64,000 nt of DNA from Homalodisca vitripennis. Its lineage: Eukaryota; Arthropoda; Insecta; Hemiptera; Cicadellidae. The stretch spans positions 1-64,000 of the forward strand of contig NW_025777499.1 of NCBI RefSeq assembly GCF_021130785.1, read 5' to 3'. Shown piece by piece: positions 11,173 through 22,381 of the stretch. The notes beneath the pieces were generated by a model. That model was not told the origin of the DNA. It made no database searches and saw only the letters and a program-made list of their open reading frames with translations. The position numbers were made by a program, and so were the translations under genes. Position 1 is the first letter of the stretch. Every line of letters starts with the position of its first letter.

Positions 11173-13361
11173 TTTAGTGCTATTAGTAAATGTCTTGACT
11201 CGATTTATTTATTTATGTACAACTAAAAAACGTAGATATTTGTTCGGTTAATGTCTTTGAGTTTTAAAGTACGGCAATAGTTTATTATTGAGTACAAACT
11301 TTAAAGATACACCAGTGTTACAATTATGAAATCTTAAAGTAAATGTAACAAATTGTAACGAAAATAAAAATTTAACTTTTTTGTTTAGCGCCATAATAAA
11401 AACTTACATGTAATATGACATGCATTTAAGAGATTTCTATTAAAATTTTGTGTCAGAAATCACGTACATTAAATTTTTTTGTTTAAATTACACAAGATTT
11501 ATATGTTCAATTAAATAAGGTAGGAGTATGTAAACCACAAGTCGCGTCACTTTCTTCGCTGAGGTACAATGCAAAATTTCTAGTTTAACTTATTTCATTA
11601 TTAGCAAAGAATTTTCTACATCTCCGGGAAACAAAAAACCTTTTTGTCTGACTACTGAGTGATTACGCTTCTACCGTAATTGTAAAATTGAATTGATGGA
11701 TAGGCGTTATCTTAGAAATCATTCATGTCTATGTGTAAATGAGTTTCATGCAAAATTGCCAGACCCCAGATGAAAATCTATCTCAAGATATAGCTTGTTA
11801 CATGATAAATCATTTTATTTATTTCATTTCGCATAATTTATGTTAATTAATTTGGGTTTCACAACAGTCTGTGAGTGTTGTGACACTCACACCACCGCAA
11901 GATGATGTTTCATATGTATGTGTATAGTTAGGCTACCTTGCATTCATATGTCACATTTCAAAAATTCTTACGGGCATATCTTGATTTTTGTTTTCAAAAT
12001 TAGTTATTCTAAAATTTTCTCATTACAATTGTGGGTATCCATAAGACCATTGAAAAAATACTCCCTAGTTGCTCAGCAAAATCCCGTTAAGTTACATTCA
12101 CCAACATTGAACTCGTGTTCCTTAAATATAAATCCTTTACATTTCAATTCATTCAATCACCTCGTTTTTGAGATAACTTGCCGAAAGATAAGCACATATA
12201 GACAAACCCCACAGATAGTCTGACGGAAATGAAATATTCCAGCGACTCGAGTGATTGTCTTTCCTAATGCTTAGGCAATAACTAACTATTGCAATAAATT
12301 GTTAAAGCAAACTTATATATTTCACGGAAATTTAACAAAAAATCTTATTAAACCAAACATATTAAAAGTTTGTTGAACTTAAACCTATCCAATATAACCG
12401 AATTTTCATCTTAAACTTTGAGTTCTTAATTTCTTGGGATTATCCATCCACTATAATCCATAGGATTATTACATTGAGACAGGACGTGAATATATAATCT
12501 CCGTATTCATTTAATGATTTTGAATAACGATTTTATAGATTTACTTTTCTTACCGTTCCTTGACAATAAACTAATAAGGTATCCATTCCATGCATTATTG
12601 CAAGGACACTACTTTATGCATTGTAAGGGTCTTAAAATCCCGAATAATTGAGGAAAAATATTTACACGAGAGAGTAGGCAAAGTGTTATTTTAAAATAAG
12701 GTACCCATAAATAAAACATAACTCAACACAACTAATTATTAAAGGTCATAAACGGGTATTTGAGAGAATTGCATGCTAGTATTAGTAGTGAAAAATAAGC
12801 TTAAAGATTGCAAAGATAACTGTAAAGTTATTGTTCTTTAATGCTGTTCAAATCACACTTTGCGCAAATTAATTTTGTAGATTTCAATATTACCATTAGA
12901 ATAAGAAAACCTGAGTTATAAATTAGAAGATAAAATGTACTCATCTTTGTGCATAATAGTTTATAAAACATGACTCTCGAGATCGGAAAAACTGTTAGTA
13001 AATTGCAGTAGTTCTTTGTACCAGAATAATTTGAATCTATACAACAACAACAAGAAAATGTATGCATAAGTTACCCTATCTTAATAAGAATACGACAGTC
13101 AGAATACATCTACTGTGGGCTAGTTGTTTTTTAGCTTACATATTAAAGGGATATAGAAGGATATCCTTGATTACTAGGTTCATACAACTTTTTAAAATGA
13201 TCGTTGATAATACGTTTAGCGTGATAGAAGTCTTGTTTTTGTTTTCAGGACTATTACTAGGGGTAATACTTGCTCAATCAAGCTTTTTGACTTCTCCCCT
13301 GTTTTAATTTAAGTTACAGTATAAAATTCATTACACTATGCCAAAGGATCAAATCTATGCC
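11173..13361. other. AT-rich spacer
   Basis: No gene can be supported; open frames here are short and composition-driven. Around 11540-11620 there is weak similarity to 46420-46480 (both contain TTCGCTGAG and CATGCAAA/AATGCAAA). Just before the next transposon ATGCCAAAGG occurs twice, 18 bp apart (13339-13348 and 13357-13366). Confidence 0.5.
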
Positions 13362-13681
13362 AAAGGTTAATTAAGTAAGAAATATCGTGGATTCTTATGT
13401 ATTTTTACCTGATAAAGCTAATAAAATAGGTTTTGAGAACTGTTACCTGTAGTAGTTTTTGAGGGATTCAGGGTTTAAATGCAAAAAAATTAGGGCACGA
13501 AACAATGTTTTTTTAAGTTTGATGTACAATAACTTTGTTTTAATATTGGTAATAAATACATAAAATCAACAAACATTAATTGTAGAGAATTTAATTCTGA
13601 GAAAATTGATATAATCAAAGTCTAAAAATAAAACAGAAATGAGTACCAAAAAAATTGATTTTATTCAGTATAATACATTAT
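13362..13681 (+). repeat. Left long terminal inverted repeat
   Basis: The arm pairs with 15233-15550 over about 315 bp with roughly 90% or more identity by eye, including single-base length differences in A/T runs. Confidence 0.88.
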
Positions 13682-14120
13682 TAGCTGTTAAAGAAATACC
13701 GTACGGTATTTAGTTAAAATAAAACAAAAACAAAAATGTTTGTTCCTTAATGATGAGATAAATTGAGGGAAAAACAAGATTAAACTGTTAAATAAATTTG
13801 TTTGTAATTAAAAATATCATGTTTTATTACGTTTGTATTTTTTTTAATAAAAATTTACATCAAATGTTCGAAAATAAATGAAGCAAACATTTTCCCATTA
13901 TTGTTTACTTAATCATCGAAATGCAGTTTTTTGTTTTATTAATTTCTAAGTTGGTAACGCACGAATAACAGCTGATCAACAATGGTATTCTGTACTGTTA
14001 CGTTAGAACTGTGTATTAGTGGTGTTTTGCAAGCTACAGCAGGAGATCGGGTTCTGTGAATCGTGTTATTAAATGCAATTTTTCTGTGAGTTATAATTCG
14101 ATTGCTTATTCAGCGAAAAA

Positions 14121-15189
14121 ATGCCTTACTTATTTACATCAGAGGAATACGCTGATATGGTTTTTATTTTGGGTTTACTGTAATGGTAATGCTTAGAGCT
14201 GCTGTAGAAGAATATGAAACTACGTTACCCTAATAGGAGGATTCCAGATACCAAAAACAATTTTCAGGAACTTTTCGTACTCTTCGGGAAACAGGATCAC
14301 TACCAAGTACTAGAACCAATTATGAACGAGCTGTCCAACTTGATGATGATATTGTTATTTAATGCTGTTCATCGCAGTCCAGGTGTAAGTACACGACGTA
14401 TTTCTAGGCGGATAGGGAGTTTCGCAGTCAAACGGTGTGGAGGTCACTTAATCGAAACAAATTTTATTCCGCTTCATAAACAAAAGGTTCAAACATATAC
14501 AGCTAGGGAATGGTCCGCTTCGCTTGGAGTTTTGCAACTTTTTGAATATTAATAATCAACTCTACAAGCGTATTTTGTTTACTGATGAGGCACAATTCAC
14601 TCGGGATAGTGTCAATTAACTTGCACAATGAACACTCATGGGCAGAAGAAAATCCACATGAGGTAGTGGAACAGAACTTTCAACACCGATTTAGCGTCAA
14701 TGTCTGGTGTGGCCTTTTGCACAATCGGCTGATTGGACCTTTCATATTACCTGGACGCCTAAATGCTGAGTTCTATTTGCATTTCCTTCAAGAAGAGTTG
14801 CTGCAGCTGTTAGAGAATGTTCCTTTACATCTCAGACAAAATTTGTACTTCCAGCATGACGGAGCACCTCCCCACTTTTCACGTGCCGTTTTCTGCTTAC
14901 TTAAATCATCAATTTCCTGGGACACTGGATTGGTCGTGGAGGGCCTCACCCTTGGCCACCAAGATCACCAGATCTATCTCCATTGGATTATTGCATCTGG
15001 GGATGAATGAAAGACATTGTATACAAGACAAAAGTGAATTCTCGTGATGAATTAATTGCCCGTATTATGGATTCGGCTGTGCAGATACAGGGAAGTCCTG
15101 AAAAATTAAGAAACGCAACAAAAGCAATACACAAACGTGCTGCAAAATGGATTGATAATGATGGCCTCATTTTCGAACATCTATTATAA
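14121..15189 (+). pseudogene. Decayed mariner-like transposase (DUF4817/DDE)
   Basis: The ATG at 14121 opens MPYLFTSEEYADMVFILG, the usual start of this insect transposase group. Stops and frame changes follow at once (about 14180-14340), with YPNRR, RETGSLPS and NAVHRSPGVSTRRISRRIG still readable as the two HTH units. The catalytic domain runs through TDEAQF (first Asp, about 14580), HNEHSWAEENPHEV, VNVWCGLLHNRLIGPF and HDGAPPHF (second Asp). WPPRSPDLSPLDYCIWG (third Asp, 14955-15004) is in a different frame. A single TGA replaces the codon between WG and MKDIVY. The C-terminus ends KWIDNDGLIFEHLL at 15189, the usual family ending. The product would cut and paste the host element; here it is dead from at least four lesions. 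Confidence 0.88.
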
Positions 15190-15232
15190 AAAGGTGCGTA
15201 CGGTTGGCCCAACCTGATTAATTTTGCTTAAG

Positions 15233-15550
15233 ACTAGTAAATGTATTATACTGAAATAAAATCAATTTTTTGGTACTTATTTCTGTTTTATTTTAGACTT
15301 TGATTATATCAATTTTCTCAGAATTAAATTCTCTACAATTAATGTTTGTTGATTTTATGTATTTATTACCAATTTAACAAAGTTATTGTACATCAAACTT
15401 AAAAAACATTGTTTTCGTGCCCCAATTTTTTGCATTTAACCCTGAATCCCTCAAAAACTACTACTGGTACAGTCCTCAAAACCTATTTTATTAGCTTTAT
15501 CAGGTAAAAATACATAAGAATCCACGATATTTCTTACTTAATTAACCTTT
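15233..15550 (-). repeat. Right long terminal inverted repeat
   Basis: Inverted partner of 13362-13681. Confidence 0.88.
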
Positions 15551-15558
15551 CAAAAAGT

Positions 15559-15735
15559 TCAGTATGGCTTTATTTTACTCTTTACCCAGGAATTCAGGCG
15601 AAATCTTTCGCTAGCTGTAACTCGCTAACGAAGCGTTTTCGGACCTATGTTTATATAAAATTTTTTCATTATTTTTACTAGTACAATGTGCTGTAGAAGT
15701 GGGGGGAGAACTTCATGAATCCACCCTGTATATAA
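15559..15735. repeat. Truncated dispersed element ending CACCCTGTATA
   Basis: The segment shares GAAATCTTTCGCTAGC, AATTCGCTAAC/AACTCGCTAAC and the following sequence with 21925-22070. It ends CACCCTGTATA, the reverse complement of the TATACAGGGTG terminus common to Tc1/mariner-type elements. It is interpreted as one end of an otherwise missing transposon. Confidence 0.6.
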
Positions 15736-15860
15736 ATGCGAATGTTTGTTTGTATGTTCCGTTATAACTCTGGAACCAATGCACGAAAACATCATGAAAT
15801 TTTGTACAGTGATTCTACACGTTCCTGGAAGTAACATAGGCATACATTACTAGAGTAAAT
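15725..15860. repeat. Helitron-like 5' segment or related dispersed repeat
   Basis: TATATAAATGCGAATGTTTG followed by a GTTTGTATGTTCCG stretch resembles the 5' end of non-autonomous insect Helitrons. GTTCCTGG(G)AAG and following bases recur near 38325-38360. No 3' end is visible. Confidence 0.35.
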
Positions 15861-16164
15861 TTGGTCCAATTTAAAATAGTTTATTTAATTCATTTTTTAA
15901 TTATAAATCGTTGTTGATGTTAGAGTGTTTTATATTGGATCCGACAGACTGCACTACGACATATAATACAAAGCGAACTGATACTTAACAGCTGTTAATA
16001 CTTTCAGCTTTCAGCTGAAGTTCATCAAAGAGGCAGAAACATTTGTTTACATTTAAAATTTAGAAATGTTTTATTGTAAAGTGCTTGATCAGTAGTGTTA
16101 ATGCAGGTTGCATAGAAGACGTCATTGCCTAATTTTAAATTCAGATTGCACCAATGATCAATAA

Positions 16165-16981
16165 TCTATATATATAAAAATGAGTGTTTGTGTGTTTGTC
16201 CTTTATGGAATCGTACACTATTTGACCGATCATTGTGAAAATTTGAATGTATATGTACTTTTCGACGGAGGAGGTTTATATGCTATACTCATTTATAAAA
16301 CTCCACCACGAGGTGGAGCTGCAAAATATAAAAGTTTTCAAAGCGCCTGCACATTATAAACTGCAATTGCGTTGACAGTTAAGTACGTATATTAATTTGC
16401 CAAAGACTATTTGAAGGCACTAAGTTAGAATACATGTTTGTCTTTATGATAAATATATGGTTGAACTTAAAGTTTGACTGTTAGACCGCTTTATAATAAA
16501 ATACATGTACGTGTATAATAACTATATAATAAGCATACACAGATTTTCTTGATCGTGACAACAAGGCAAACTCTACATCGGTGTTAGAAATATAATGCAC
16601 TTGAACCAGAAGTGCAAAAAATACATGGCCAAGGCTTACGTAAAAACGTGCGAAGCCGCGGGAAACAGCTTAGGTAATATATAAAAATGAATGTTTGTGT
16701 GTTTGTCCTTTATAGACTCTGAAACTATTGAACCGATCACTATGAAAATTTGTATTTATTTGTATTTTTCTGTGTAGAAGGTTTATATGCAATGCCCATT
16801 GATGTAACTCACCACCAGACTGTACTGCAAGATATAAAAGTTATCAAAGCAGCCTGCACATTTATAAACTGCAATTACGTCACAGTTACATATATTAAAT
16901 AGCCAAACGTTATTTGAAGGCAAAGAAATATACGGGCAAAGGTTAAGGAGACGCATCGCGACGCCGCGGGAAAACAGCTAG
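16165..16981 (+). mobile_element. Non-autonomous Helitron, tandem dimer
   Basis: The sequence starts TCTATATATATAAAAATGAG immediately after an A (16164) and ends GCCGCGGGAAAACAGCTAG immediately before a T (16982). This is the A|TC...CTRR|T junction of Helitrons, which make no target duplication. Two homologous units lie head to tail: 16165 to about 16676, whose end reads GCCGCGGGAAACAGCTTAG, and 16677-16981. Both share the GTTTGTGTGTTTGTCC leader, the CTGCAATTNCGT stretch and the GC-rich subterminal hairpin. The first unit carries about 200 bp of extra internal sequence. No Rep/helicase coding is present. Confidence 0.75.
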
Positions 16982-16982
16982 T

Positions 16983-19900
16983 ATTTTATAAAATTTGAAA
17001 CTAAAACAAAAGTTTCTGTCTGTTTGGAGACAGCTGAAAGTGACAACAGCTGTTTACTGCCAGTTAAGTTAGAATTATGTTGCGTAAAATATTCATTATT
17101 TTTCAGAATTCAAAAATATTCTTGGGAAAATTACCAGATTTTCTCTCTATGAAAACATGTTTCTGACTTTAAATGTTATTTTTTAATTTCCATATTGGTT
17201 TCAGCCATTGCCTAAATTAACACTTAATAGCAGATTAAATGCTTTATTTTTATTTTCACTGTTTGTCATGGACAACACAAAACTCCCTAAATGATTACTG
17301 AAGAATCGAATGAACACGATATAAACGCTCATGTTTCACGTAATGTAGTTCGTTAATATTTAATAGATTGTATCATTTAACATTTATTGTTATACATATT
17401 TGTGTGATCTTCACACAAAAAAACTCAAACATAAATTAATTTATATCTACTAAAATTTGGAACTTTTTAACCAGGTATAATATCGTATTTTAGTTATTTA
17501 TTACAATTCAGGGGCTATAAACCATACATTTTTATAAACTTTGACATTCAAATAATTTTGGAATGGATTTTTCTAACTATTATCGTCTCTTCATTATGGA
17601 CTTTAGAACTCTATAAACCTAAGTGACATGTTTAAACATCACTTAAACAATGTGGTCCCTTCCGTACTGCGACGAATAAAAAGTTTGGGTATAACTATGA
17701 ACTCGACTCTTTGTAGACAAGAGGCTGCTATGGGCAACTGTAAGAGGGGTTTTTTCTTCAGTATACTCACTTAAGAGGATGCAGAAATCCTTGTCAGAAA
17801 GTTTGTAAAAGTTACTGGTTAAAAAACACTGATTTCTCTTAGTTTTTTATATTTGTCTGTGTAATCATCAATGATATTACTGTGGATCTAACAAATTGCA
17901 GTGATGCAAAAGTAATGTTTGTCAAATAATCATACATTATTTCTATTAAAAAATATATTTTAAAACAAGCCGATATAAAATTAGTAAAAATCATGAAATT
18001 TATGCCTGGAAAAAAGCCACAAAAGTAACAAGAGAGGCTTCATTTATAAATTTTTAATCCTCCCTACAGAACATTAACTTACAACAAATCATTTGTAGTT
18101 ACTGATTGGCCGAGCATGGAATCCCCTTTCCTGTCCGTATGAAGTCAGTTGCGAGTCTAAACAGGTTTGCAGTCTTACTAAAAGCTCAATTGTTAGAAAA
18201 TATTTCAACGATGGGTTAGTTGGGGTTGGCCTAAAGGACTGGTGAAGTGAAAGTCAATGTGTATATGAATGATTTATTCATATTAGTTTTCTTAGAAGAC
18301 CTTATTTATACAATTTTGTTTTATTTAAAAAATTTTGTCGTTGTTGTTTTTGATTTAAGAACCGTTAATTATTATACTAAGTTTAATTCGAAGACGGGAC
18401 ATTATAGCCCTAAATTAGTTTTTTTTGTATAGTATTTGAAAAATAAAGCCAAATTATAATTTTTTTTAGAAATGTTTTCCCTTTTATCTTATTACAAAAG
18501 AAATATATGACAAAGGTTTATACACGAATATTAGATTGTAGCTGGACATTTTTGTGAGTGAACGAAGGATGTTTTGCATGGTTTAATGTGCCATTGAACT
18601 CCGTAACTCGGTCAAAGTTTACGGTTATGGTTATGGCCGACATATCAGAGATATATGCCGGGAGTTTCTTAGAACCCAGCAGTTAGCACATTGTTGGGCC
18701 AGGCCTCAATCTGGTGAGAATTGAGTACCGCGTAAGTCAAGAGGACTTTATGGCTAAACTAACTTAGTCTCACATTTCCTCTTCAATTTTTCCTAGCTTC
18801 TTAAAAAGGAACCATAGTATTCATAACACTAAACCTTGTCGAATATAAAATTTATTTAAGATATTCAAGCAAATGTATGGTAAAAAAAAAACATAAATAC
18901 TCCTATATACCTGTTACTCAGTGAAATTCTGTATAGTTATTTTCCTAAAATATTTGATTTGCAACAATATATTTCATTTTATCGTTCATCAATTATAACA
19001 AAAACATTGAAAGTATTTAATTCATATTTTTTTAATTATTTACTGTTCTAAAATCATCAAAAAAAGGAGTGTGCTTCATTTCTAATAAACTATTAAAACC
19101 AGAAGATCTTAAAATCCTACTGTCATATATGAGGAAAAAGTTTGCATTAGCCTTACAACTAAAGCCAAGGCTTTCTTGTACTTTGGTAATTGAACCTTTT
19201 AAGCAAATTGACTAATTCATAAAGGAGTAATGGTTAGTTAAACAATAAAAGCTTTTATTGTAAGACACTAAGTAATAAACGATCATAATGAATTGATGCG
19301 TCTTTATTTAGATACATTTTGCAGACAAATATTTCATATTATTGGCCGAGCGCTAGCAAAGCCTATTACTCGAGACACTAGACAAATTTTACATATGTCA
19401 GTCTGTCGTCAGGATTATTTCGAGAGCGAAGTGACGTATAGCCTTAAAATTTTGCATGAAGCTAAATTTGCATATGAACAAAAACAATTTTAATAATGCA
19501 TATAGTATTTGAACGAGCGTTGGTGAATATATTTACATCGGTATCATGCTAAATTTGAAAGAAACACAACGTTCGGCATAGTATAAAAATGTAAAATTGT
19601 ATATATTTTGTTGATATTAGAACAAGGTTTTTATGTTATTTTTACACGTATGGCTTAATAAAATCAGCAATAGACTTGACTAGTTGCAGCAAACCTCAGC
19701 GAAGTTTATTAACCGATACGTGTTGTGGTGTAGTCCTACTTTTTTTCTTACTGGGACTAGCTGGTAAGTATGTAAGTATTTTAAAAACCATTTGTGTTTG
19801 ATTAAAGTAAACTATGATCTCCTATCCCTTGTCTGGTTTATAACTCTCATATCGTATACTCCTCATTTACTTCTGTTATAGTTTCAATATTAAATTCCCT

Positions 19901-21924
19901 TTATATTTTTATATCACAACTTCGATGACATCATGTATTTGTATTTGTAGTTGGTCAAAGTGTTTCTGTATTAGTTTGTTTGTATATATTATGCAGCATT
20001 TGAACTATCACAACTTGGTAGTAATATGCATTATTTGGTTACCGTCTACTGAGAGAGATCTCAAATATACAAGTGAACAGAAACACAGGTCGACGTATGT
20101 AACTTTTAGTAGTACTACTTTTTTATATATTAAAAAGTTATTTAGTTGTCCTTGTTTTTCGTAGCAGTAACCAACTCCGTGTTACAAGATGATTGATGTC
20201 AGCTGTTTTAAAACTGCTTATGCTTTTTTGACGGGTTTTTTTTTGTAAACATAAGATAATGGTGAACATTGGGTTTACTGAAATTAAACATCTTTTATCT
20301 AGTACATGATTTTATAACATTTTAAAAGAGGGCAAATATGTTAAATGCAAATGCTAGAAAATATAGCGTCCCTATTTTAGTACAGTTACAGCAAATAAGG
20401 AAATTTACAAGAATCCAATTCGCTAATCTATTCGAACAAGTGCAGGAATAAAACATGACACGGAAGCAGAGGAATACCAAGAAAATATATGACTGTGAAG
20501 ACGATCCAGGTAACTAAAGCTAACGTGCTAGAATATTTTTAAATAAGATCATATATAAAAATGTACATTTGCAGTTATTCTTTACTTTTTGTACTTTGAG
20601 TTATTTCTTAAAGACGTTTTTTTTTCAAAGTTTGGTTCCGCTTTTCTTAAAACACCACCACATATATTCAATCAAAAGTTTGCCACATTTAATCAGACAG
20701 TAGATGCACATTTAACATGGGTAATTGGTTTAAACATCTCTTGACTGATGAATAAAGTACTTTCCCATAAACTTCTACGCCTAAATACATATTTTTGGAA
20801 AAGTAATATATTAAAATCACTCGCATTCAAATTTTAAAAAAAAATATGAAATAGAGTAACATAAACTATTCTTGGTGTATTTTTTAGTAAAGATATTTTA
20901 ATATGATAATATATAAAATTCGTGAATAAATATTATAATATCTTTGGAAATATATTTGTAAAGTAATTGTTTAATAAGTTTGTTCAACGAACCTGTAAAC
21001 AACCTGACAAAATTACGTATTAATATATATTTATTTATTACTATTTAAAATATAAGTGAACTGTGTAACATTTGGATATCAAAAGAACGTTTATTACAAT
21101 AAAATGATTAAATAAACACATTTAAATGCACAAGATAAGGAGACTCCTGTATGGGAAATTTAAATATGTTTGATAATTTCAATTTAAATCCTACAACCAA
21201 ATTTTATTTACTAGCGTTGTGTGGTCAATATAAAGTATAAACACAATCTTGAAATAAACATAGAGTATGTATTACTTTAAATAAGTTCCTGAGAATATGT
21301 TATTTCAGTTAATAAAAAAGAACAGGGTCGAGAATATTCGAGTCGAAAACGTTACGTTTAGTTTATGTTTTTTATTATATTAAAATTTGTATTAAATATT
21401 AACTTTGTCCCTCATACATGTCTAGTATATATACTCTTACATTACACATAGGGTATAAATTAAGTATTAAATTGATGCGCATAGAACTAACGTAAATTAA
21501 ATTTGCTTTATCTTTTTACGTATCTAATATTATAAAAAAGTGATAAATTAGTTTTATATCCACTTCGGCATCCAGGTTTACGAGGGGAAAACGAGCCATT
21601 TAAAGCTTCAATTCTAACAAATTTCACGCTTTGAAAGTGATAAATTATAAAGTAATTTAGATATTTCACAGAGCTTTACTCTCGAATAATCTTCTCAACT
21701 CAAACTTCTCGAACAACTCAATCCAGTTTGATTAAGTTTATGTCACCATGCCAATTAACTACAATTTACTCTTCACTTCTCTACCTTATGGAACATTAGG
21801 TTAATTCAATTGATTAATGTAACAGACGAATTGTGCATTATAACAGACCTGTCTCTACTTATCACTACAATTTATATTAAAACAGTACAAAATAGAATTT
21901 TATTTACGCCATAAAACATCAGTT
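16983..21924. other. AT-rich intergenic sequence, no gene supported
   Basis: I see no coding, RNA or terminal-repeat structure that can be defended here other than the dispersed repeat at 18615-18740. The longest open frames (about 60-80 codons) have the composition of the surrounding DNA. Confidence 0.5.
18615..18740. repeat. Old dispersed repeat, copy 1
   Basis: It aligns with 25505-25640 over about 120 bp, sharing GGTTATGGCC, ACACATTGTT and AGTCAA blocks in the same order. The family is unknown. Confidence 0.45.
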
Positions 21925-22070
21925 TCGCTTTATTTCAGTCCTTTCCCAGAAAAATCGTTTGAAATCTTTCGCTAGCCGCAATTCGCTAACAAAGTGTTTA
22001 CGGACATGTTTACATGAATTTCATTCGTTACTTTAATGAATGAAACCACCTGAGTCACACTGTATTATTA
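21925..22070. repeat. Truncated dispersed element related to 15559-15735
   Basis: It shares GAAATCTTTCGCTAGC and adjoining sequence with 15559-15735 and ends with the decayed terminus CACACTGTATTA. Confidence 0.55.
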
Positions 22071-22097
22071 TTAATAAACAAACGAAATTAATCTTGT

Positions 22098-22345
22098 GGT
22101 GATGGATATACCTATATGGGGGGGGGGATTCTAAGCTGTGTGTTGTATATATAGTACAGCCATATGGACTCATTTGTAACATAGTACTTGTATATAGTAT
22201 TGATTACTGACTGTATTATTCTACAGGTGATGGATATATCAATATATGGGAGAATTGTAAGCTGTTTGTTATTTTATACCTATTGTCTAGTCTTTAGCAG
22301 CCTAGTACAACTATATGGACACAGTCTAATCGCAATACGTTCATA
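22098..22345. repeat. Tandem duplication, 128-bp period
   Basis: GGTGATGGATATA begins at 22098 and again at 22226. Both are followed by an ATATGGG-type run, TAAGCTGT(G/T)TGTT and CATATGGAC/CTATATGGAC. The first copy contains a run of ten G. Confidence 0.75.
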
Positions 22346-22381
22346 CAGCATGGTTATCAGACTATATTAATCTGGTTAAAT

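Larger units (their letters stand above)
13362..15550 (+). mobile_element. Mariner-like transposon with long (~315 bp) terminal inverted repeats
   Basis: The left arm 13362-13681 and right arm 15233-15550 are inverted copies of each other, differing by scattered substitutions and 1-bp indels. Both outer ends read AAAGGTTAATTAAGTAAGAA. The plus-strand interior holds a transposase remnant of the same DUF4817/DDE group as the element at 9742-11170. No clean TA target duplication is seen outside the arms, so the exact termini are uncertain by a few bases. Long terminal repeats distinguish it from its 31-bp-TIR relative 2.2 kb away. Confidence 0.87.
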
